Assembly (NCBI GenBank): GCA_025618425.1 | Contig: CM046838.1 | Span: forward strand, 44,781,302 to 44,845,301 | Origin: Heliocidaris tuberculata | Taxonomy: Eukaryota; Echinodermata; Echinoidea; Camarodonta; Echinometridae | DNA: 64,000 nt | Direction: 5' to 3' | Part shown: piece after piece, positions 1-11,334 of the stretch | Numbering within the stretch: position 1 is the first letter of the stretch | How the letters are laid out: each line of letters opens with the position of its first letter | Notes under the pieces: model-generated | What the model saw: only the letters and a program-made list of their open reading frames with translations | Database searches by the model: none | Told to the model about the DNA's origin: nothing | Translations under genes and position numbers: made by a program

Positions 1-731
1 GCCTTGTGAAGTCGGGGTATTGTGCAACAAAGCGATAGCCTTCATCCAAGTCCACACATGATAGTATGGATCGTTCAAGCGGGACGGTATGACGTGACCG
101 TCAATAAATATCGCAACCAATCATTTTACGTTAATAGGACAATTCCACCTCCCTGATAGGACTGTCGCATCGCAGATGCTTCCGACATGAATATACGAAT
201 TCAGAGTTTGTGTTTTTTCCTCGAGGTCGTGTTCAGCCTTGTATGAACTGTAAGGTTTTTTTTTTTTTTTTAAAGTCTGTGTTAATATGTATGAGACTAC
301 GCCAATGTAGATGATTTTTCACTTTGAACTTGAATAGGCAAATCAGGGCTTGTGTATTTTTCTCGAGATTGTGTTCAACCTTGTATTAACGAGCTAATTA
401 AAGAAAAAAAGAAGAAAAAAGGCTGCGTGAATGTGTATAAGACTACGACAACGTAGATGATTTCTCGCTTTCGACATGAATATGCAATATGCAAATCAGA
501 GATTGTGTATTTTCCTCGAGATTGAGTAAAGCCACGTATTAACAAGCTAAATAAGCGTTTTACGTGAATATGCCTGGGACCGCCTGGGACTATCATTTTC
601 CACTTTGGAATGGATCTGAAAACCAGAATGCCAGTCGTTTTTTTTTTTTTTCTCTCTCTCTCTCTCTCTCTTCTTTATTTTGAGTTGTAATATTGTGTGA
701 AGCCTTGTGTTACTAGGTAACTATGTACTAT

Positions 732-788
<57 letters not shown>

Positions 789-1330
789 CACCATGAAGTG
801 TTTTATTTCTTACACTGAAAATATGATACTAAATATTTGGCTTTCAATATACCTTCATACCAAGCGTGGGATAGGCAAGTTTTGTTGTTTTTGTTGTGCG
901 TTGCTGTTGATGTCATTGTTCAGCGACCATCAAAGCATGTTTCAGATAGAAAATATGATTGTTAAGCAAACCAGTATTCACAGTTAGAAGGTTTTGCGGA
1001 CTTCTACATCAGGATGGTCTTGTATATAAGAATATGTAAATCCCGAGTGCTGTTGTCTTTCTTTTGAGGTTGAGTGTCGTGTGGAGCTTTGTATTAACAA
1101 TCTAAATACTGTAAGCATTTTTCGTGAATACGCATGAGACTATGACAAATGGTTTGGACACAAACATGTGAATCAGAGTACCAATGTTTTTCCTTGAGGG
1201 TGAGTATTGTGCGGAATCTTGTATAAAACTGTAAGTGAGAGCATTCTTTAATACAGCCTTGTATAGTTTGAAGAAGAAGAAGAAGAAAAAAAAAAAAGAA
1301 GTTTGGAGAGTCCCAGGGAGAGTCCGAGAG
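1..1330 (-). repeat. Subterminal degenerate tandem repeats, left arm
   Basis: At least five degenerate copies of a roughly 110-230 bp unit lie in the outer 1.3 kb. Read on the minus strand, each contains an ACAAGGCT-type block, then ACAC..CTCAA, CTCGAGGAAAATAC, a CATATTCATGTC block and a TAGTCTCATNCATATTCAC block. Examples lie at about 195-245, 290-390, 430-550, 1010-1090 and 1120-1260. Spacers include poly-T/poly-A runs. Clustered subterminal repeats suggest the end of a mobile or replicating element. No protein is encoded. Confidence 0.7.
735..787. repeat. (AAT)n microsatellite, mirrored at 11283-11333
   Basis: About 17 AAT units in the left arm are mirrored by a similar ATT run in the right arm. 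A short CT run beside each (650-672; 11395-11413) is also mirrored. Confidence 0.9.
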
Positions 1331-1454
1331 TCCTACTTCGAGATGGATTAACATCATGATGAATCTAAATCTTCAAAATAGGAACAACAGATCTAGGCCT
1401 ACTTGAATAATTGCATGCCACTACCCATATTCACTATGGAGAAGATGACTAATT

Positions 1455-1712
1455 GGTTCATAGTTGGTAGAGTGTCTGCCTTAATGTTAAGTCATTAGAT
1501 GAATCCACTGTGATCAGATTGAATGAAGCCAGCACTTGCATAAACACGCCCTTCCAATACTTGTGGGAGCGAATGATAGTCCCTTATGTTCATAAATTCC
1601 CTGTGAGTTTGATACCCATAGATCTACTTTATGAATGCAGACCCACACATTGCCAGTTATTTGCTGGAATTGCTCTCATAACGGGTTCAAATCCTCATAA
1701 CAAGCTCTAGAT
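1455..1712 (+). other. Split tRNA-like A and B boxes (mirror at about 10350-10605)
   Basis: TAGTTGGTAGAGTGTCTGCC at about 1463-1482 resembles a tRNA D-arm / A box. GGGTTCAAATCC at about 1683-1694 resembles a T-arm / B box. They are about 200 bp apart, far more than in an ordinary tRNA. No convincing acceptor stem was found. It may be a tRNA-derived relic interrupted by an insertion, or chance similarity. The same sequence occurs inverted in the right arm. Confidence 0.25.
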
Positions 1713-2739
1713 CCTCAAACCTATCACCACGTATATAAAAGAGCATATTTATAAGATATCACTTAAAACTGGAAGAAAATACCAGTTGGATGTTTCTGAC
1801 ACATCTGAACATATTTTCAATATTCAAAGTGGAATGTAAAGCAAGATTAACCCTTGTACCTGTCTGAAGCTGTCAGACAGATAGCATATATGCACCATCA
1901 GATATAGCTTAGGGTCTACCAGCCAACATCCCAAATGTAGGTGGGTTTTTGTTGTTGTTTTTTTTTTTCAACAGACTTCTTTAGGATAAGATCCGGCATT
2001 TACCGATGTTATTAGAACCTAATACACCTCTTTATTTTAAGCGATGTATCAAAACTCAATTTGGTAAACACTAATCATGCTTCTATCACGCAGATACCGG
2101 TATTATTTTGTTGTTTTTTCTACTTACAGTGTTAAAGATGAGGGATACGAATGAGATTCAAAATCAAGCTTTATAATCTTATTTTCCGCCAGTTTATCTG
2201 GTTATCTATAATTTATGTACGTTACAATTTAAAAATATATGTTAACCAATAGACACATGCACAATTTGAGACACGCTATGGGGGAAAAATACTAACAACA
2301 GTGGTTTAGTAATGATTAAACTCCAGTCGGTTTCACACATTTGTGATAAACACATCACATATAGAACTATACATTGTTCCACCAATAACCTCCATGCAGT
2401 GGTTAATTGTTGGAATTGTTTTAAGCATGAATCAAGTATTTCAAATATCTAAGAAACACATAAGTCAGACTAAAAATATATTTTTCCCAACCGTTTTTAC
2501 AGCATCAGATTAGAGGTTGCTTCGTGTGCTTGTGTGCATATCTTGTAATGCAATAGGTAAAGAGATGCAAGCACTCGTAAGCATCTTAGAGACTTGGAAC
2601 CCACCCGACACGAGAATTTTAATAACTATGGCACAGTGTTCATTGTCACCAGTCTTTGCACATATGTTTAGCTGTCTCTCCATATAGCTCTTCTTTTCAT
2701 CATTCATGTTTTCCCAATTTCCTATTTCATAGTTCTCTG

Positions 2740-3740
2740 TTGTTTTTTTTTTTTTTTTTTTTTGCGAATTGATTTTTTTTTTTTTAAATTTTCATTTCAG
2801 TATTTTTGATTTCCTTACCCCCCCCCCTTTTTTTTTTCATATTGCTATATTTTGTTGTTGTTGTTTTGTTTTGTTTTGTTTTGTTTTTTTGTCAGTTTGA
2901 ACAGTTTCTGTGCATCCTGTTTTACAAGTTTTGTTTATTTGTTGGTTTTGTTGTTGTTTTTTTCATTGACTAACAAAGATATTAATATTTTGCCTGTGAC
3001 TTAACAAATGTATTGATATTCTAACTGAGCATTTGGAGCAATGTTGCATTTTGTTTTCTTGTGAATCTTGTTGTTGTTGTTGTTCATTTGTTAGTGTTTC
3101 GTTGTTGTTTTCTTTGCGTGTGCAAGTTTCTTTTGGTTTAAAAAAAGAAAATTCAGTTTAAACTATTTCTCTGCATCCTCTTTTACAAGTTTTGTTGTTT
3201 ATTCGTTTGTTTCTGTTTTTCTAAGTGTGTTTTTTTTTTTTTTTTGGTATTGTTTTTGTTGCAATGAGTAACAAAGACATTTTGTCTGTGACTAACAAAT
3301 GTATTAATATTCTGTGAGCAATAGGAGCAGTGTCGTCCCTTGTTTTCTTGTTGTTAAATTTTTGTTCGTTTGTTCGTGTTTTGTTTTGTTTTGTTTTGTT
3401 TTGTTTGTTTGTTTTGTTTTTTGGGGGGGGTTTCGTTGTTATTTTGTTTTCAGTTTTACTGTTTTATTTGTTTGTTTGTTTGATTTGTTGTTGTTGTTGT
3501 TTTGTTTTTTTTTTGCATTGACCAACACATTTATTTTTACTGTACCTAATGGCATTTTGCACGATGACTTCTTTCTGTTTGCTTTTTGTTAACTTTTTAA
3601 TGTGTATGTTATTTATTTGTTTTGTTATTTTTTTTTTCTTCTTCTTCAGTTTAATCTATTTCTATGTATCCTCTCAGACTATTTTGTCATTTATTTTGCC
3701 CTGACTAACAATCTTTAAAAAAAAAAAAAGAAAAAAAGAA
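2740..3740. repeat. T-rich strand-asymmetric tract with ~280-bp degenerate tandem units (left)
   Basis: This kilobase is dominated by T runs and TTGTT/TTTTG repeats. Within it a degenerate ~270-290 bp unit recurs: TGCATCCT.TTTTACAAGTTTTG at about 2911 and 3173, and ACTAACAAATG / TAACAAAGA.ATT blocks at about 2969, 3000, 3268 and 3290. A third, poorer copy lies near 3660-3715. ORFs here are low-complexity F/V/C-rich artefacts. The mirror copy (about 8320-9320) is A-rich, so the two arms have opposite strand asymmetry. Confidence 0.6.
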
Positions 3741-5515
3741 AAGATGTTGGTACGTTTTTCTTCAGGCATTTCATTATCATATACTTGCTGTATTTGCAGT
3801 ACATTTTTTTTGTGTGTGTGTGTGTACACGTGTGTCTAAACAACGAGAAAAGATCAAGTAAATTATCTTTTGGTAGTATAAAGCCAATATGCACTTCACA
3901 TAAAAACACTCCCACACACGCTGACAATATCAAAACAGACTTAAGGAGGGAGAAAGAAAGAAAGAAAAAAAAAAGACCACGAAGATTTTGGACTTGAGAT
4001 AATACGTTAATTTCTTTTTATTATGTTAAATCATTTCACAAAACACGTGCTTCATACAACAGGGAAATATAAATTACAATTTCATGCATCGGTCATATTT
4101 CAATATACATAACTAATTCCCACAATTATATTTGCAGTCATCGTTAATTTATTACACTTTTTTTTTTCTCATTTATAATGTAAGCTCTGAGAGCTTGTCC
4201 CATTTTATGAAACTTCATAATAAATAACTGTACAGATGGTCGTATAAATACAATGAACAATCAATGTGACCGCCAAAGCAAAACCAAAATAACACTTCTG
4301 TTATATTATCATATTCCTTTGCATCTGTTTTGTTTATCATTTATTACATCATTGTATGTATTACGAAATTCCCATATTTTTTGTTATACATGACTGTTCT
4401 ATCCTACGATGGTAACGAAATGAAAACAAGAACCCACAAGTGTCAAGTGACATGTTTATTGTTTTACTTGAACAAAATTGAACTACTATGGGCATAACAA
4501 GACAATGTACAATTAAAATACCACTGACAGCTGTCTCAAAGCCAACATTCAATTGCATAAGTGTTGGCGGTTTTAACTTTCATATTACACATACATTTTT
4601 ATTTTTCATTTTTGTAAATCACATATGGAGTAGATATATAAATGATGCAGCCTATGCAACAGACTATTTACAACTTTTCATTGACAAGCATCCAATGTGT
4701 AAGATATTTATGACATATCCTCTGTTAACACTACCACGTCATTCGACTCTTACGTATCCAAAATACATCTCGTAAAGTACATATATTTACAATAATAGCT
4801 TTTCAAAACTTACATTGTAAAACAACATTGTATACAGTTCACAGCAGACAGCAACACAAATAAAGCCTGATACATCACCGTGTCAATTCATTTCTCAGCA
4901 TTTTTTGAAATAATTTTTCTTCAATAGTTGGACAGTCAAAAAAAGTTGATCTTAATAATTGGTGAAAGCAAATACATGTATAGAACATGCTTTTACACTG
5001 TATATCATATTAAAATTCATTGACAGTACGATGTTTCTATCAGTTTATATACATGTATATATTATTTAAAAAGCTTTATACAAGATAATAATTTGGGGAA
5101 TTATCTATACTTGTTGAACATTATACACAGACTATCCCAAACACAGAGAATCAATTACAATTGTGCCTACATGACAGGTTAAAAATAAGTTTATTGAAAG
5201 CTAAACTTAAACGATCAACAAAACATTACACTGACAAAATTTGAATTCAATGTGTCCAGGGTACACAGCATAAAATTTCCAAGAACTCTTGATTTGACCA
5301 TCTTTACAAAACACGCCATAGTTTTCACATTTCTTCCACATTAGATGGTATGGTATACGAGAACATTTCCCCTGCATAAGGTGCCAACGTAAAATACACA
5401 AAACGGATACAATCCTTGTGCAGAAGTTACGTTGAAATCAATTCGCTTGACAGATAACAAACAAAAACAACTCGGGAGGGAAGGGGGAAGAGAAAAGAAA
5501 ATGCCTGAACTTTAG
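3740..5515. other. Non-coding AT-rich part of left arm (mirror 6545-8320)
   Basis: This segment lies between the polymerase 3' end and the T-rich tract. It contains only short ORFs without family resemblance, such as a 95-codon frame at 4488-4775 repeated identically in the mirror. Because the arms are near-identical, conservation between them says nothing about coding. An AATAAA at about 6866-6871 (plus strand, 3' of the right polymerase fragment), with its mirror near 5190, could be a poly(A) signal for the polymerase gene. Confidence 0.5.
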
Positions 5516-5517
5516 TG

Positions 5518-5976
5518 TTAAATGTCCAAGTAGGTAGTTGACACATTGTCTTCCAACACCTTTCTCTTTGGATAGAAGTAGGTAAATGCATTTTTAATTT
5601 GTGAATAGGTCGAAATCCCATTTTGAACCACGCGAAACCCTTTGTTTACACCACTACCAGCAACCTTTGACCGAAGAACCTGCAAGTAAACGTCTTTTGT
5701 AATGTTGTTCTGTTTCTTGTTAACCCCTTTGCAACTGAATTTGTCTGTTGCGCCAAAACAGTAATATGTTTTACTACACAGCGCTATGATTCCGTCACCC
5801 TCCCATTCCACTTTGAATAGTCCCGGGGTTCTCTTGTCATATCGAGCATTCTCAGGGGTATCATTTCGAGGGAACCAGTTGGATTTGTCCCATTCGTACT
5901 CTCTTTTCATACTGGGTTTAATAAGTCTCTCAAATGAATCTGATGAAATAGCAATGTAAGCGGAGTCAGTGTCCAT
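5518..5976 (-). pseudogene. Family-B DNA polymerase C-terminus, left-arm copy
   Basis: This is an open reading frame of 152 codons with no upstream partner. It starts at the metal-binding DTDS signature of family-B polymerase motif C (MDTDSAYIAIS, residues 1-11). It then has a K-x-Y element (SKTYYCF, about residues 81-87), as in the thumb-proximal part of protein-primed family-B enzymes, and ends naturally with TTYLDI-stop. The exonuclease domain and the fingers/palm motifs A and B are absent, so it cannot encode a working polymerase. Such polymerases are carried by Polintons/Mavericks, adintovirus-like elements and linear plasmids; which one is inference. This copy is uninterrupted, unlike its mirror. 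The first methionine is only the first ATG left of the palindrome junction, not a credible native start. Confidence 0.8.
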
Positions 5977-6542
5977 TTGAATCCAATATCAGATAACTGT
6001 TATGAGGTTGATATGGCTAAGAGAAAAATCAAAATGGACCTCCCAGTTCAGATTGGGTATCCCTCCGATTTCCAAATGTGTGAAATGGACACTGACTCCG
6101 CTTACATTGCTATTTCATCAGATTCATTTGAGAGACTTATTAAACCCAGTATGAAAAGAGAGTACGAATGGGACAAATCCAACTGGTTCCCTCGAAATGA
6201 TACCCCTGAGAATGCTCGATATGACAAGAGAACCCGGGACTATTCAAAGTGGAATGGGAGGGTGACGGAATCATAGCGCTGTGTAGTAAAACATATTACT
6301 GTTTTGGCGCAACAGACAAATTCAGTTGCAAAGGGGTTAACAAGAAACAGAACAACATTACAAAAGACGTTTACTTGCAGGTTCTTCGGTCAAAGGTTGC
6401 TGGTAGTGGTGTAAACAAAGGGTTTCGCGTGGTTCAAAATGGGATTTCGACCTATTCACAAATTAAAAATGCATTTACCTACTTCTATCCCAAGAGAAAG
6501 GTGTTGGAAGACAATGTGTCAACTACCTACTTGGACATTTAA
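5977..6542 (+). pseudogene. Family-B DNA polymerase C-terminus, right-arm copy (frameshifted)
   Basis: This is the mirror copy of the polymerase 3' end, extended about 34 codons upstream through the spacer. The frame is open from about 5977, where no native ATG is present. It passes through the DTDS motif at about 6085-6100 and breaks near 6233-6235, where the right arm has CCC and the left arm CCCC. The remainder continues in the next frame from about 6249 to the stop at 6540-6542. A single-base homopolymer difference could be a real mutation or a sequencing error. With or without it the gene is only the C-terminal part of a polymerase. Confidence 0.8.
5979..6082 (+). other. Single-copy spacer (palindrome loop)
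   Basis: This 104-bp segment has no mirror copy. It reads open on the plus strand, in frame with the right-arm polymerase fragment, and encodes polymerase sequence just upstream of the DTDS motif (for example KIKMDLPVQIGY). The left-arm copy stops abruptly at 5978. The junction therefore joins one longer and one shorter copy of the same gene head-to-head, as expected if a strand folded back and this segment was the hairpin loop. The stretch between 'LPVQIGY' and 'SDFQMCE' looks shorter than I would expect in this polymerase family, so a small internal deletion is possible (low confidence). Confidence 0.85.
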
Positions 6543-8319
6543 CACTAAAGTTCAGGCATTTTCTTTTCTCTTCCCCCTTCCCTCCCGAGTTGTTTTTGTT
6601 TGTTATCTGTCAAGCGAAGTGATTTCAACGTAACTTCTGCACAAGGATTGTATCCGTTTTGTGTATTTTACGTTGGCACCTTATGCAGGGGAAATGTTCT
6701 CGTATACCATACCATCTAATGTGGAAGAAATGTGAAAACTATGGCGTGTTTTGTAAAGATGGTCAAATCAAGAGTTCTTGGAAATTTTATGCTGTGTACC
6801 CTGGACACATTGAATTCAAATTTTTACAGTGTAGTGTTTTGTTGATCGTTTAAGTTTAGCTTTCAATAAACTTATTTTTAACCTGTCATGTAGGCACAAT
6901 TGTAATTGATTCTCTGTGTTTGGGATAGTCTGTGTATAATGTTCAACAAGTATAGATAATTCCCCAAATTATTATCTTGTATAAAGCTTTTTAAATAATA
7001 TATACATGTATATAAACTGATAGAAACATCGTACTGTCAATGAATTTTAATATGATATACAGTGTAAAAGCATGTTCTATACATGTATTTGCTTTCACCA
7101 ATTATTAAGATCAACTTTTTTTTTGACTGTCCAACTATTGAAGAAAAATTATTTCAAAAAATGCTGAGAAATGAATTGACACGGTGATGTATCAGGCTTT
7201 ATTTGTGTTGCTGTCTGCTGTGAACTGTATACAATGTTGTTTTACAATGTAAGTTTTGAAAAGCTATTATTGTAAATATATGTACTTTACGAGATGTATT
7301 TTGGATACGTAAGAGTCGAATGACGTGGTAGTGTTAACAGAGGATATGTCATAAATATCTTACACATTGGATGCTTGTCAATGAAAAGTTGTAAATAGTC
7401 TGTTGCATAGGCTGCATCATTTATATATCTACTCCATATGTGATTTACAAAAATGAAAAATAAAAATGTATGTGTAATATGAAAGTTAAAACCGCCAACA
7501 CTTATGCAATTGAATGTTGGCTTTGAGACAGCTGTCAGTGGTATTTTAATTGTACATTGTCTTGTTATGCCCATAGTAGTTCAATTTTGTTCAAGTAAAA
7601 CAATAAACATGTCACTTGACACTTGTGGGTTCTTGTTTTCATTTCGTTACCATCGTAGGATAGAACAGTCATGTATAACAAAAAATATGGGAATTTCGTA
7701 ATACATACAATGATGTAATAAATGATAAACAAAACAGATGCAAAGGAATATGATAATATAACAGAAGTGTTATTTTGGTTTTGCTTTGGCGGTCACATTG
7801 ATTGTTCATTGTATTTATACGACCATCTGTACAGTTATTTATTATGAAGTTTCATAAAATGGGACAAGCTCTCAGAGCTTACATTATAAATGAGAGAAAA
7901 AAAAAGTGTAATAAATTAACGATGACTGCAAATATAATTGTGGGAATTAGTTATGTATATTGAAATATGACCGATGCATGAAATTGTAATTTATATTTCC
8001 CTGTTGTATGAAGCACGTGTTTTGTGAAATGATTTAACATAATAAAAAGAAATTAACGTATTATCTCAAGTCCAAAATCTTCGTGGTCTTTTTTTTTTCT
8101 TTCTTTCTTTCTCCCTCCTTAAGTCTGTTTTGATATTGTCAGCGTGTGTGGGAGTGTTTTTATGTGAAGTGCATATTGGCTTTATACTACCAAAAGATAA
8201 TTTACTTGATCTTTTCTCGTTGTTTAGACACACGTGTACACACACACACACAAAAAAAAATGTACTGCAAATACAGCAAGTATATGATAATGAAATGCCT
8301 GAAGAAAAATGTACCAACA

Positions 8320-8646
8320 TCTTTTCTTTTTTTCTTTTTTTTTTAAAGATTGTTAGTCAGGGCAAAATAAATGACAAAATAGTCTGAGAGGATACATAGA
8401 AATAGATTAAACTGAAGAAGAAGAAAAAAAAAACATAACAAAACAAATAAATAACATACACATTAAAAAGTTAACAAAAAGCAAACAGAAAGAAGTCATC
8501 GTGCAAAATGCCATTAGGTACAGTAAAAATAAATGTGTTGGTCAATGCAAAAAAAAAACAAAACAACAACAACAACAAAACAAACAAACAAACAAATAAA
8601 ACAGTAAAACTGAAAACAAAATAACAACGAAACCCCCCCCCCCAAA

Positions 8647-8677
<31 letters not shown>

Positions 8678-9320
8678 CAAAACAAAACACGAACAAACGA
8701 ACAAAAATTTAACAACAAGAAAACAAGGGACGACACTGCTCCTATTGCTCACAGAATATTAATACATTTGTTAGTCACAGACAAAATGTCTTTGTTACTC
8801 ATTGCAACAAAAACAATACAAAAAAAAAAAAAAAAACACACTTAGAAAAACAGAAACAAACGAATAAACAACAAAACTTGTAAAAGAGGATGCAGAGAAA
8901 TAGTTTAAACTGAATTTTCTTTTTTTAAACCAAAAGAAACTTGCACACGCAAAGAAAACAACAACGAAACACTAACAAATGAACAACAACAACAAGATTC
9001 ACAAGAAAACAAAATGCAACATTGCTCCAAATGCTCAGTTAGAATATCAATACATTTGTTAAGTCACAGGCAAAATATTAATATCTTTGTTAGTCAATGA
9101 AAAAACAACAACAAAACCAACAAATAAACAAAACTTGTAAAACAGGATGCACAGAAACTGTTCAAACTGACAAAAAAACAAACCAACAAACAAAACAAAA
9201 AAAAAACAACAACAACAAAATATAGCAATATGAAAAAAAAAGGGGGGTAAGGAAATCAAAAATACTGAAATGAAAATTTAAAAAAAAAAATATCAAATCG
9301 CAAAAAAAAAACAAAAAAAA
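8320..9320. repeat. A-rich tract with ~280-bp degenerate tandem units (right)
   Basis: This is the mirror of the left T-rich tract, with AACAA/CAAAA repeats and the same internal units inverted. Homopolymer and CAA/CAAAA copy numbers differ from the left arm, which is where most arm length differences arise. Nothing coding is seen. Confidence 0.6.
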
Positions 9321-10729
9321 ACAACAGAGAACTATGAAATAGGAAATTGGGAAAACATGAATGATGAAAAGAAGAGCTATATGGAGAGACAGCTAAACAT
9401 ATGTGCAAAGACTGGTGACAATGAACACTGTGCCATAGTTATTAAAATTCTCGTGTCGGGTGGGTTCCAAGTCTCTAAGATGCTTACGAGTGCTTGCATC
9501 TCTTTACCTATTGCATTACAAGATATGCACACAAGCACACGAAGCAACCTCTAATCTGATGCTGTAAAAACGGTTGGGAAAAATATATTTTTAGTCTGAC
9601 TTATGTGTTTCTTAGATATTTGAAATACTTGATTCATGCTTAAAACAATTCCAACAATTAACCACTGCATGGAGGTTATTGGTGGAACAATGTATAGTTC
9701 TATATGTGATGTGTTTATCACAAATGTGTGAAACCGACTGGAGTTTAATCATTACTAAACCACTGTTGTTAGTATTTTTCCCCCATAGCGTGTCTCAAAT
9801 TGTGCATGTGTCTATTGGTTAACATATATTTTTAAATTGTAACGTACATAAATTATAGATAACCAGATAAACTGGCGGAAAATAAGATTATAAAGCTTGA
9901 TTTTGAATCTCATTCGTATCCCTCATCTTTAACACTGTAAGTAGAAAAAACAACAACAAAATAATACCGGTATCTGCGTGATAGAAGCATGATTAGTGTT
10001 TACCAAATTGAGTTTTGATACATCGCTTAAAATAAAGAGGTGTATTAGGTTCTAATAACATCGGTAAATGGCGGATCTTATCCTAAAGAAGTCTGTTGAA
10101 AAAAAAAAACAACAACAACAAAAACCCACCTTCATTTGGGATGTTGGCTGGTAGACCCTAAGCTATATCTGATGGTGCATATATGCTATCTGTCTGACAG
10201 CTTCAGACAGGTACAAGGGTTAATCTTGCTTTACATTCCACTTTGAATATTGAAAATATGTTCAGATGTGTCAGAAACATCCAACTGGTATTTTCTTCCA
10301 GTTTTAAGTGATATCTTATAAATATGCTCTTTTATATAGTGGTGATAGGTTTGAGGATCTAGAGCTTGTTATGAGGATTTGAACCCGTTATGAGAGCAAT
10401 TCCAGCAAATAACTGGCAATGTGTGGGTCTGCATTCATAAAGTAGATCTATGGGTATCAAACTCACAGGGAATTTATGAACATAAGGGACTATCATTCGC
10501 TCCCACAAGTATTGGAAGGGCGTGTTTATGCAAGTGCTGGCTTCATTCAATCTGATCACAGTGGATTCATCTAATGACTTAACATTAAGGCAGACACTCT
10601 ACCAACTATGAACCAATTAGTCATCTTCTCCATAGTGAATATGGGTAGTGGCATGCAATTATTCAAGTAGGCCTAGATCTGTTGTTCCTATTTTGAAGAT
10701 TTAGATTCATCATGATGTTAATCCATCTC

Positions 10730-11280
10730 GAAGTAGGACTCTCGGACTCTCCCTGGGACTCTCCAAACTTCTTTTTTTTTTTTCTTCTTCTTCTTCTTCA
10801 AACTATACAAGGCTGTATTAAAGAATGCTCTCACTTACAGTTTTATACAAGATTCCGCACAATACTCACCCTCAAGGAAAAACATTGGTACTCTGATTCA
10901 CATGTTTGTGTCCAAACCATTTGTCATAGTCTCATGCGTATTCACGAAAAATGCTTACAGTATTTAGATTGTTAATACAAAGCTCCACACGACACTCAAC
11001 CTCAAAAGAAAGACAACAGCACTCGGGATTTACATATTCTTATATACAAGACCATCCTGATGTAGAAGTCCGCAAAACCTTCTAACTGTGAATACTGGTT
11101 TGCTTAACAATCATATTTTCTATCTGAAACATGCTTTGATGGTCGCTGAACAATGACATCAACAGCAACGCACAACAAAAACAACAAAACTTGCCTATCC
11201 CACGCTTGGTATGAAGGTATATTGAAAGCCAAATATTTAGTATCATATTTTCAGTGTAAGAAATAAAACACTTCATGGTG

Positions 11281-11334
<54 letters not shown>

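Noticed and set aside
793..987. 64-codon ORF mirrored in both arms
   Set aside because: Mirroring follows from the palindrome itself; no domain, no coding bias visible.
3314..3592. Hydrophobic F/V/C-rich ORFs as membrane proteins
   Set aside because: They arise from TTTTG/TTGTT low-complexity sequence.
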